From: Bacillota bacterium
Lineage (GTDB): Bacteria; Bacillota_A; Clostridia; Lachnospirales; Lachnospiraceae
DNA: 19,611 bases
Direction of reading: 5' to 3'
Assembly: GCA_023443925.1 (NCBI GenBank)
Contig: JAEZSL010000310.1
Location: 1-19,611, forward strand
Program-made: the position numbers and the translations under genes
Part shown: in pieces, positions 8,658-14,905 of the stretch
Layout of the letters: the number at the start of each line of letters is the position of its first letter
Numbering within the stretch: the first letter of the stretch is position 1
The notes under the pieces: generated by a model
Seen by the model: the letters and a program-made list of their open reading frames with translations, nothing else
The model's database searches: none
Told to the model about the DNA's origin: nothing

Positions 8658-8721
8658 ATTTTAACATATATTGGGAATACAAGCCGTCTGATGTAGTAAA
8701 TGGTACGTTTTTTGTAGTGAA
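8658..8721 (-). promoter_or_regulatory. LytTR-box promoter of agrD
   Basis: On the minus strand two direct repeats, TTCACTACA (8721-8713) and TTTACTACA (8700-8692), lie 21 bases apart (12-base spacer). After 28 bases comes a -10 element TAAAAT (8663-8658). No -35 consensus is present where one would sit, as expected for an activator-dependent promoter. Nine-base repeats two helical turns apart are the usual binding mode of AgrA/LytTR regulators. The same layout, to the base, recurs at 11189-11252. Confidence 0.72.
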
Positions 8722-8838
8722 TAAAAAATTATGGTCTATTATCAGTCATTATAAAGAATTTCTGATACCGTTTCCGCCAATCTGGTAAGCAGCATTACTG
8801 CTGCCAGCCAGGGGATGGGAATAATATATGACCATACA

Positions 8839-10119
8839 TTATACAAACAAGAGAGCCGTAACGCTGAATATATCGTCGGAGTGTTCGATGTTTAGCAGCC
8901 CTTGATATTTCTCCACCGCATTTCTGACGTTAAGAAGCCCGATTCCATGGTTTTTCTTATCATCGTTTGTTGTTATTATGTTGCCATTTTCATAAAGAAT
9001 TGTATTGCTGTACTGGTTTTTGATATCTATAATTAATCTGCCCTTGTCATACCGGATGACGGATTTAATAATTTTCCGGTCTTCCGGCAGCCGATTGCAG
9101 GCATGTATGGCATTATCCAGTAAATTGCCCAGGATAACCGTCATATCAAAGGACTTCACCGCTAATTGCTCCGGGACGCTCAGTTCCAAAGTCACATGGA
9201 CACCCAGACTATCCGCTTCCTGTAATTTAAAATTTAAGATGCTGTCAATCACCAGATTACCGGAGTGGGCATATTCCTTCTTTATAACCTTTTCCTCCAT
9301 AAGCTCGGATAGGTATTCTTTTAGCTTCTCCCTGTCATTATTTTCAAATAAGCTGTATAGAATCGATATATGATTCATTAAGTCATGGCGAAAAGATCTG
9401 GTAGCTGCTAAAGCCGTTTTCATCAGTTCAAATTGGCGTTCATAATTGTTGTTCTGCTGTATCAGCATTTTATTGGCCATTTTTTCATCCATTTCAGCTA
9501 TAATAGAATCATACAGATAGAAAGTGGCAACATTAATGAGTAACAGTAAAACGATTCCAATTAGTATCTGCCAGTTCGCAAGTCCAGTTGCAAGCAGCAG
9601 CATTACCGTAATATACAAGGATGCGGAAGGAATGAGAAGAACCGCAAGCCAGTAAACAATTGGTATTATGGCACCTTTCTTAACATTCTGGTAATTTTCG
9701 ATAATTAATACCATCATATATGAAAATATCTGAATACCAATCATACCGCTGATGGAGGAATAATTATTTTTCGCAAAGATTGTGGAGCTGATATGGCCTG
9801 ACAGTAATACCACAATACTCTCGGAACAAAGCAATATCAGATAAACTAAAAATACGGACAGAACTCTCTGCTTCATGCTGGCGTGATAATTAAGAGAGAG
9901 GAACAGCAAGGCCAGCACATTGCTGGTCATCATCACAATGGGAATATTAATAAAAAGATAAATACCGGTTATGCAAACATAATAGGAGAGATAAGACAGC
10001 TTTTCAATTCGTTTGTTAGTACCCTTTCTATCAAAGAAAACTCCCATAAATTTAAATATTATATACGTCCGGAATAAGTTCATAATTACATATACTGAAT
10101 TATAAATTATAAATTCCAA
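8839..10119 (-). CDS. AgrC-like GHKL sensor histidine kinase
   Basis: This membrane receptor kinase of 426 residues is predicted to sense the AgrD-derived cyclic peptide and phosphorylate the LytTR regulator encoded just upstream. About six hydrophobic segments fill residues ~5-205. A coiled-coil-like linker (MANKMLIQQNNNYERQFELM) leads to the H-box RSFRHDLMNHI with H245. The ATPase shows an N-box ILGNLLDNAIHACN (N332, N336) and a G-box NHGIGLLNV (G392, G394). It matches the HPK10/AgrC type. I chose the TTG at 10119: it lies one base past the regulator's stop with GAAGGA seven to eight bases upstream, so translation is probably coupled. An ATG at 10140, overlapping the regulator by 20 bases, would add seven residues but has a poor ribosome site. 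Ligand assignment is from gene context. Confidence 0.88.
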   Translation of the reverse strand: MEFIIYNSVYVIMNLFRTYIIFKFMGVFFDRKGTNKRIEKLSYLSYYVCITGIYLFINIPIVMMTSNVLALLFLSLNYHASMKQRVLSVFLVYLILLCSESIVVLLSGHISSTIFAKNNYSSISGMIGIQIFSYMMVLIIENYQNVKKGAIIPIVYWLAVLLIPSASLYITVMLLLATGLANWQILIGIVLLLLINVATFYLYDSIIAEMDEKMANKMLIQQNNNYERQFELMKTALAATRSFRHDLMNHISILYSLFENNDREKLKEYLSELMEEKVIKKEYAHSGNLVIDSILNFKLQEADSLGVHVTLELSVPEQLAVKSFDMTVILGNLLDNAIHACNRLPEDRKIIKSVIRYDKGRLIIDIKNQYSNTILYENGNIITTNDDKKNHGIGLLNVRNAVEKYQGLLNIEHSDDIFSVTALLFV

Positions 10120-10120
10120 T

Positions 10121-10840
10121 TTATTTTCCTTCTTTCTCATATTTGATCTGCAATTCCAAAACCTGCCTTCGTCTCTGCTGGCTGATCGGGAGGATTGCAT
10201 CATTTGTCATGGTTATTTCTTTGTGTCCGAACCTCGTAATATGTATGTAATTTACCAGATAGGATTTATGTATGTAAAGGAAATGGTATTTCTCCACATC
10301 ACGGTATACTTCTTCCAGACTTCCGTAAAACTTAATGGAATCTTTTGAAGTAATCATCTTAACTTGTCTATTTTCCGCTTCAAAATACAGTATATCTTTT
10401 ACTGCTACCTTATAGGTATTATGGTTCTGTCTATATGTAAAAATGTTATTCAGCCGTCCCGACAGTTCCATAGCTTTCTCTACATCTTTAATAATTTTCT
10501 CTGCTTCGATAGGTTTATGCAGAAAATGCATGGGCCTTACTTCAAACAATTCCAGATAATAATTATCTTTACCTGAAATATAAACAATCTGTACAATTTC
10601 ATTCTTCATTTCGTCTCTTATCATTTTTCCGACTTCAACACCATTCATTTGCTTTAATTCGATATCCAGAAATATCAGGTCAAATTCCTCCTCTTTCTGC
10701 ATAAAATGACATAATTCCTCTCCGGAAGTAAATACTTCAACTTCGATATCCTCAAGGCTTGTTTTGCCGTAATCCAAAAGCACCTGTTCAATTCCTGCGC
10801 AAATGATAGTTTCATCATCACATATAGCTATACGGAACAT
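10121..10840 (-). CDS. LytTR-family (AgrA-like) response regulator
   Basis: This 239-residue cytoplasmic DNA-binding regulator has a receiver domain at 1-~125 with acidic pair D8-D9, phospho-acceptor D59 in LIFLDIEL, S89 and K109 (HKPI). A LytTR domain at ~133-232 follows (YFEAENRQVKM, FLYIHKSYLVN, ILPISQQRRRQVLE). LytTR domains bind pairs of ~9-bp direct repeats, and two such pairs lie at 8692-8721 and 11223-11252, flanking this operon. The ATG has AGAGGG seven bases upstream. The regulator gene comes first and the kinase follows directly; in staphylococcal agr the order is reversed. A -35/-10 pair at 10902-10931 likely provides basal transcription, and a small upstream frame overlaps the start. 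Confidence 0.93.
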   Translation of the reverse strand: MFRIAICDDETIICAGIEQVLLDYGKTSLEDIEVEVFTSGEELCHFMQKEEEFDLIFLDIELKQMNGVEVGKMIRDEMKNEIVQIVYISGKDNYYLELFEVRPMHFLHKPIEAEKIIKDVEKAMELSGRLNNIFTYRQNHNTYKVAVKDILYFEAENRQVKMITSKDSIKFYGSLEEVYRDVEKYHFLYIHKSYLVNYIHITRFGHKEITMTNDAILPISQQRRRQVLELQIKYEKEGK

Positions 10841-10871
10841 TCCTTATCCCTCTTTCTCTAAAGTATAACAA
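10818..10871 (-). CDS. Possible 17-codon upstream frame overlapping the regulator start
   Basis: A TTG at 10871 is preceded by AGGAGG at a six-base distance, a better ribosome site than the regulator's own. The frame (MLYFRERGIRNVPYSYM) ends 22 bases inside the regulator gene in a different frame. Translation here could dampen or couple regulator synthesis. The peptide has no recognisable family and the call is tentative. Confidence 0.35.
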   Translation of the reverse strand: MLYFRERGIRNVPYSYM

Positions 10872-10901
10872 TAAATTCCTCCTGACCTGCTTGACCATGT
10901 T

Positions 10902-10931
10902 ATTTTAACATAAATTTTCCAACAAGTGCAA
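10902..10931 (-). promoter_or_regulatory. Housekeeping-type promoter of the regulator-kinase operon
   Basis: On the minus strand TTGCAC (10931-10926) and TAAAAT (10907-10902) are 18 bases apart, with transcription predicted from about 10895 and a ~55-nt leader. No LytTR box is adjacent, so this would give basal sensor and regulator levels independent of the signal. Confidence 0.55.
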
Positions 10932-10968
10932 ATTTTGTAATTTTTTTTTTTGAGATAGAGGGCTGCTT

Positions 10969-10992
10969 AAAAAACATACTGAAACTCAGTAT
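10969..10992 (-). terminator. Terminator at the end of the LytTR-driven RNA
   Basis: ATACTGA, an AAC-type triloop and TCAGTAT form a seven-base stem followed on the minus strand by GTTTTTT. It follows the long hairpin at 10994-11054 directly, so the two make a tandem stop before the regulator promoter. Confidence 0.75.
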
Positions 10993-10993
10993 C

Positions 10994-11054
10994 AAAACAG
11001 GAAAATACCTTCTATACCAGGTGCGATCCGGTATAGAAGGTATTTTCCTGTTTT
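10994..11054 (-). other. Perfect 25-bp stem-loop
   Basis: Bases 10994-11018 and 11030-11054 are exact inverted complements (AAAACAGGAAAATACC… against …GGTATTTTCCTGTTTT), with an 11-base loop. A-rich and T-rich ends would let it terminate in both directions. The stem is unusually long for a simple terminator and would make the 3' part of the proposed small RNA very stable. Confidence 0.85.
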
Positions 11055-11188
11055 AGGAGGTACTTAGTTCTTATCTTACCTGTTGTAGCTGAATATTAAA
11101 GTTGTTTGGATAATATTGAATCGGTAAATTGAATATTCAATCTTTGAACCTTCAGTTTAATATTTATCCCTATTCAATTGACTTTTGT

Positions 11189-11252
11189 ATTATAACACGC
11201 TTTCTATCCAGCTGCAGTAAGATGTAGTAACTACTACGATTTTTGTAGTAAA
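11189..11252 (-). promoter_or_regulatory. Second LytTR-box promoter
   Basis: On the minus strand the direct repeats TTTACTACA (11252-11244) and GTTACTACA (11231-11223) are 21 bases apart, followed after 28 bases by TATAAT (11194-11189). The spacer (AAAATCGTAGTA) matches the agrD promoter spacer at 9 of 12 positions. A third half-site-like CTTACTGCA (11221-11213) overlaps the -35 zone, which has no consensus hexamer. It points toward the regulator operon and reads first into the small-RNA region. Confidence 0.72.
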
Positions 11253-11321
11253 ATAATTCTAAATATTGTAAAATCGTAACAATTGTAGATTTTTGCAAAT
11301 ATAGGTCGGATAAAGGGAGTA

Positions 11322-11516
11322 CTACTTAAATACTACATCCCCCTGGAATACAAAATCAATATGGCTTTTGCTGATAATGTTTCCCCCAAACATATTATTG
11401 CCACCGATGGCAACGTGATAACTGTTCTTCATTTTTTCATCCAATACCGTATTTTTTATTACAATTTCATAACCATCAAAATCCCAATACAAATCAATAA
11501 AACTACCCGGATTATT
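11322..11516 (-). pseudogene. Start-less 64-codon open stretch, probable gene remnant
   Basis: Between a TGA (11519-11517) and a TAG (11324-11322) the minus strand reads 64 codons with a protein-like composition: SFIDLYWDFDGYEIVIKN, then KNSYHVAIGGNN, MFGGNIISKS and HIDFVFQGDVVFK. The alternating hydrophobic pattern with glycine/asparagine turns suggests a beta-rich (perhaps beta-helix) C-terminus. No start codon with a ribosome site is visible, and upstream bases toward 11600 are stop-rich. I read it as the 3' remnant of a lost gene; family unknown. The overlapping plus-strand frame at 11361-11567 is low-complexity and likely its shadow. Confidence 0.4.
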
Positions 11517-11655
11517 TCAGCCAGCTGTATTTTTTTAACTTTTCATTCTTTCTTTATCTTTTTTTAATACTCCGGGCATAAAAACCATAGAACTTTATAC
11601 ATAATCGTGGTAAGATAGTTTTATATGCAACTTGATACAAGGAGATAAGAATTCT

Positions 11656-12963
11656 ATGAAAACAAAATTATTAAGCCGGCTGTTTGTTCTGGCCGTCGTT
11701 ATACTATCTGTCTTTCCGTCTATTCCGGTACAGGCCGAAGAGATTCAATTTCCGGATATAAATATGGAACTTACCGTACCGGATCAAACAGTTATCCTAA
11801 CAAAGGATACGCCGGATACGGATGAAAAATGGAAAACAGCAGGAATAGCCGAACCTAAAGATGAAAAAAAATCCATGAATGAAATGGGAGTATTAGCAGT
11901 TTTATTTGATCCCCAGACGAACACTACCGTCCGGTTAATGCAGAAAAACTCCAGTAAAACCAAAACCATTTTTAATCTGTCACTGCTATCAGAAGAAGAG
12001 TTAAATGAGTTTCTGGATACTTTTATTGCAGATACAGAAGAAAATGCAAAAGCCACGATTGAAAAATATTCTCATCCGGAGGTACCCTTTTACCGATATG
12101 GCATAGAAGTGGAAGCGGACGGAACTCTATTTAAAGAAGTTATTTACGGAACCGTTGTAAATGGTTATGCGGTAAACTTTGATATCTATTCCAAAGACAG
12201 CAAGGACCCCATTGATGAAAGTTTTATGAAAGAATTGGTGGCATCCGCACATTTTACCGAATTTTTGGACAAAGCTGATCTGGTTAAACAGGAAAGGTCT
12301 TTTGTAATCCGTTTCGTCATTTTTCTGGTTATTACCATCGGCCTGATTACTGCCCTCGTAATCTCCCATAAAAAAAGAAACCGGAAGCTGAAAGCAGCCA
12401 AAACAGATAAAACGGATGCTCTGACTAAATTTTATATAGACCAGAAGAAAAAAGAAGAACAGAATGTAAAAGACCGTGTTTTATATATAAACCGGACAAA
12501 GTATACAGAAGTAGTAGTAAAGGATTTCTGCTATTACAATGAGTTACTGAAAAAAATAAATGTCTGGATCTCCATGGCGATATGTTTTATTCTCATCCTG
12601 GTATTCCTGTATTATTCCAATTTCGGACTGATCGGCTGTGGTATTGCTATCGTGTTATTATTTGCATTTATTTATTATCAAGGTATTCGAATTGAAAAAT
12701 TAGTAAACCGTACGATGAAGATGTATGATAAGAATAAGTCTCCGGAAGCGGTGTTCACCTTTTATGAAGATTATTTTACCTTGTCCGGAATTCAATATAT
12801 CTCCAAGTATCCTTATATACAGGTTACGGAAATCAAGGAATACAAGGATTATATCTACCTGTATAACGGAACAGACAAAGCCTTTTATCTGAAAAAAGAC
12901 GGTTTCGAATCAGGTGCCGGTGAATTTATTGCATTTATTAAAGAGCTTGTGAAAAACAGATAG
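11656..12963 (+). CDS. Signal-peptide membrane protein with YcxB-like C-terminal domain, function unknown
   Basis: The 435-residue product starts with a signal sequence (1-27, ending VQA). An extracellular part of ~190 residues follows, rich in acidic residues and resembling stress-induced lipoprotein-like folds only vaguely. Next come one membrane segment (~216-237), a lysine-rich cytoplasmic linker (~238-300), two further membrane segments (~302-320, 324-342) and a C-terminal domain (~365-430: FTFYEDYFTLSG, YIQVTEIKEYKDYIYLYNG, AFYLKKDGF) that fits the YcxB-like family. The start is the ATG at 11656, where the signal peptide begins; GGAG is 11 bases upstream, somewhat far. A TTG at 11632 in frame is less likely. 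A bidirectional terminator follows. I do not recognise a specific role; proximity to the Agr-type locus may be incidental. Confidence 0.75.
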   Translation: MKTKLLSRLFVLAVVILSVFPSIPVQAEEIQFPDINMELTVPDQTVILTKDTPDTDEKWKTAGIAEPKDEKKSMNEMGVLAVLFDPQTNTTVRLMQKNSSKTKTIFNLSLLSEEELNEFLDTFIADTEENAKATIEKYSHPEVPFYRYGIEVEADGTLFKEVIYGTVVNGYAVNFDIYSKDSKDPIDESFMKELVASAHFTEFLDKADLVKQERSFVIRFVIFLVITIGLITALVISHKKRNRKLKAAKTDKTDALTKFYIDQKKKEEQNVKDRVLYINRTKYTEVVVKDFCYYNELLKKINVWISMAICFILILVFLYYSNFGLIGCGIAIVLLFAFIYYQGIRIEKLVNRTMKMYDKNKSPEAVFTFYEDYFTLSGIQYISKYPYIQVTEIKEYKDYIYLYNGTDKAFYLKKDGFESGAGEFIAFIKELVKNR

Positions 12964-12993
12964 TTCATAGGATGATCACATTAACTGAAATTT

Positions 12994-13038
12994 AAAAAAG
13001 AGGCCTTCGCATAGTAAGTTTAATGCGGAGGCCTTTTT
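12994..13038. terminator. Bidirectional terminator between the YcxB-like and fucosidase genes
   Basis: AGGCCTTCGCAT and ATGCGGAGGCCT form a 12-base stem (one G-T pair) with a ten-base loop. It is flanked by AAAAAAG on the left and TTTTT on the right, so it can stop both converging transcripts. Confidence 0.92.
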
Positions 13039-13093
13039 GCTGTTTAATATGTGATCCTGCTTATATGTTCTCCTGTTTAATATATTACCGTTA

Positions 13094-14401
13094 TTAAAGC
13101 AGTTCTAATTCCAGTACGGTATCCCTTTCATCATAAAGACCGGCTATATCTAAATCCACATAAGCATCATCCATATATTCAGAGCCGTTCCAGGGGCGGG
13201 ATAATTTAAGTTCCGCACCGTCTTCCAGGATACGTGCCTTTTTTATCTTCCCTTCCAGGCCTTCTAAACGAAAGCTGCCAACTCTCCGGTCGTAAATATG
13301 GGCATAGAGCATTTTCCCGTTTTGGGTATATCGCCCCCATTCCGGTTTGGCAAATTGACTGATTCCGCAGCCATAGATACTGTCGCCATTTACCCGCAGC
13401 CATTCTCCGACTTCCTTCAGAATCCGTATACTGTCTTTTGGAATATCTCCTTTGGCATTTGGCCCTACATTAATCAGCATGTTGCCGTTTTTGCTGATGC
13501 ATTCCACCAGCATGTGGAGGACATTTTCCGTGGTTTTATAATCCCAGGGCTTATTCTTTGCATAACCCCAGTTTTCATTTAAGGTAAGGCATAATTCCCA
13601 GGGCACAGGACGTCCCAGAATATCCAGTTCACCGGTTACCGGCATCATACATTCAGGTGAAACGAAATCCCCGGAATGTAAATCCGGTTCTTCTTTTCTG
13701 GCATTTCCGCCAAGACGGTTATCAATAATAATATCCGGCTGCAGGGAACGCATCATTTTTACCAGCTTTTCGGCTCTCCAGGTTTCACCGGACATATGTT
13801 CAAATTCCGTTCCTTCCAGCCTTTCATTATCATAAGAAAAATCAAACCACATCAAATCGATGGTTCCGTAGTTTGTCAGCAGTTCTCTGACCTGGTTATG
13901 AAAATAGTTAATATAATTCTCCCAGTTATGTTTAGCTCCTTTAAATTCCTCATTATCCCGCATAGGATGCTGACGATCTCCGTAATGAGGATAGTCAGTA
14001 TGGTGCCAATCCAGGAGTGAATAATAGAAACCTACTTTAATTCCCTCATCCCTAAAAGCTTCCACATACTCTCTTACAAGATCTCTGCCGCACTTTGTAT
14101 TAGTACTCTTAAAATCCGTATATTCGGAATCAAACAGACAGAAACCATCGTGATGCTTGGTCGTTAATACGGCATATTTCATGCCGGCTTCTTTTGCACA
14201 TTTTGCCCATTCCTTCGGATTATAACGCACCGGGTTGAATTCTTCAAAGTATTTGTCATATTCTTTTGTCGTTATACGCTCGGTACTTTTCACCCACTCT
14301 CCTCTGGCAGGGATTGCATAAAGCCCCCAGTGGATAAACATTCCGAAACGTGCTTCTCTAAACCACTCCGTCCGTTTTTCTCTTTCTTCATATAATGCCA
14401 T
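13094..14401 (-). CDS. GH29 alpha-L-fucosidase
   Basis: This enzyme releases terminal L-fucose from glycans or oligosaccharides by a retaining mechanism. The 435-residue product opens directly with the GH29 catalytic barrel: WFREARFGMFIHWGLYAIP, GMKYAVLTTKHHDGFCLF with H83-H84-D85, and the nucleophile D187 in IDLMWFDFSYD. A short beta-rich C-terminal domain follows from ~345. No signal peptide is present, so it probably acts in the cytoplasm on imported fucosylated oligosaccharides. GGAGAAGGA six bases before the ATG sets the start. It is transcribed away from the AraC-type gene, the usual arrangement for a substrate-specific regulator and its target. The hairpin-rich repeats at 14431-14800 lie in its upstream region. 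The linkage specificity cannot be read from sequence. Confidence 0.93.
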   Translation of the reverse strand: MALYEEREKRTEWFREARFGMFIHWGLYAIPARGEWVKSTERITTKEYDKYFEEFNPVRYNPKEWAKCAKEAGMKYAVLTTKHHDGFCLFDSEYTDFKSTNTKCGRDLVREYVEAFRDEGIKVGFYYSLLDWHHTDYPHYGDRQHPMRDNEEFKGAKHNWENYINYFHNQVRELLTNYGTIDLMWFDFSYDNERLEGTEFEHMSGETWRAEKLVKMMRSLQPDIIIDNRLGGNARKEEPDLHSGDFVSPECMMPVTGELDILGRPVPWELCLTLNENWGYAKNKPWDYKTTENVLHMLVECISKNGNMLINVGPNAKGDIPKDSIRILKEVGEWLRVNGDSIYGCGISQFAKPEWGRYTQNGKMLYAHIYDRRVGSFRLEGLEGKIKKARILEDGAELKLSRPWNGSEYMDDAYVDLDIAGLYDERDTVLELELL

Positions 14402-14430
14402 ATAGTCCTTCTCCTTTTTTTATTATTACT

Positions 14431-14800
14431 CACAGACAAACTCTGCTGTCTGTGCTCTGACCGTTAACTCCCATGGAATAAAGCATCTGCTCGCAGATGC
14501 TTTACTGCTTCAAATCAGGGTGTGAAATGTCTCTTATTTCACACTAGCTCCCATGGCATAAAACATCTGCTAACAGATGGTTTACTGCCTCAAATCAGGG
14601 TGTGAATTATGCACTTCATAATTCACACTAGCTCCCATGCCTCTCGTGCATAAATTGCGAAGAATAAGCCGCTTTTGCTATTCTTCTAATGACTCGCATG
14701 CATTACGCGAGGCAATTCACACTATCAATCCTGCATACCGCAAGCCAGCTTGCGGTACTGCTAAAAATAAGAAGTGTGAAATGACTTTTATTTCATACTA
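14431..14800. repeat. Cluster of hairpin-rich ~80-bp repeats
   Basis: Units beginning CTCCCATGS recur at 14468, 14548 and 14632 (80 and 84 bases apart). Units 1 and 2 each hold two stem-loops: AAAGCATCTG-CTCG-CAGATGCTTT and its relative, then GTGTGAAAT…ATTTCACAC or GTGTGAATTATG…CATAATTCACAC, joined by YTCAAATCAGG. Unit 3 and a divergent fourth unit (TACCGCAAGC-CA-GCTTGCGGTA, then GTGTGAAAT…ATTTCATAC) keep the layout with other stems. A separate eight-base stem CACAGACA…TGTCTGTG is at 14431-14454. The compensated arms suggest selection on structure. No coding potential is seen. A related copy lies at 17690-17805. Confidence 0.8.
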
Positions 14801-14806
14801 TCATCA

Positions 14807-14836
14807 TTGACAAGGACAGTTTACCATCGTTATAAT
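14807..14836 (+). promoter_or_regulatory. Sigma-A promoter of the AraC-type regulator gene
   Basis: TTGACA (14807-14812) and TATAAT (14831-14836) are 18 bases apart, with a ~60-nt leader to the ATG. On the opposite strand TTGTCA (14813-14808) with a weak TAAAAG 17 bases on (14790-14785) could serve the fucosidase, which would put the whole repeat cluster in its leader; that part is speculative. Confidence 0.75.
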
Positions 14837-14905
14837 AATTTTGTAATAAGAAATACAAACTAAAAGTTGAGAAAAATTAACCTCATATTCCCAAAGGAGT
14901 CCCTT

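Larger units (their letters stand above)
10969..11182 (-). ncRNA. Putative LytTR-activated small RNA (RNAIII-like position)
   Basis: A transcript starting seven bases after the -10 at 11194-11189 and ending at the tandem hairpins would be ~190-215 nt. It holds no ATG; the only start with a possible ribosome site is a TTG opening 14 codons. Features seen: the 14-base palindrome ATTGAATATTCAAT (11128-11141), a single-stranded stretch with UACCUCCU (11062-11055), the sequence of the 16S anti-Shine-Dalgarno, and the 25-bp terminal hairpin. Anti-SD motifs are how RNAIII-type regulators bind target ribosome sites. Alternatively, this is an attenuated leader of the regulator operon. The RNA itself is inferred from promoter and terminator only. 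Confidence 0.5.

Noticed and set aside
8735..8850. Minus-strand frame after the kinase stop reading VWSYIIPIPWLAAVMLLTRL, like a small hydrophobic protein.
   Set aside because: No start codon with a ribosome site exists, it overlaps the kinase 3' end out of frame, and it does not resemble AgrB. Kept only as a note.
10941..10951. Run of 11 T on the plus strand as a terminator or phase-variable tract.
   Set aside because: No stem precedes it on the plus strand, and it sits just upstream of the -35 of the regulator promoter, where an A-tract on the minus strand is more likely an UP-like element.
11317..11339. TACTACTTAAATACTACATC, resembling further LytTR half-sites on the plus strand.
   Set aside because: The half-sites are 12 bases apart instead of 21, no -10 lies at the right distance, and the bases fall in the end of the remnant open frame.
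11361..11567. 68-codon plus-strand frame starting MAFADNVSPKH.
   Set aside because: No ribosome site, biased composition, and it lies antisense to the more protein-like minus-strand remnant at 11322-11516.
14431..14800. CRISPR array or tRNA cluster.
   Set aside because: Unit lengths and sequences vary, each unit contains two different hairpins, there is no constant repeat with unique spacers, and no cloverleaf fits.
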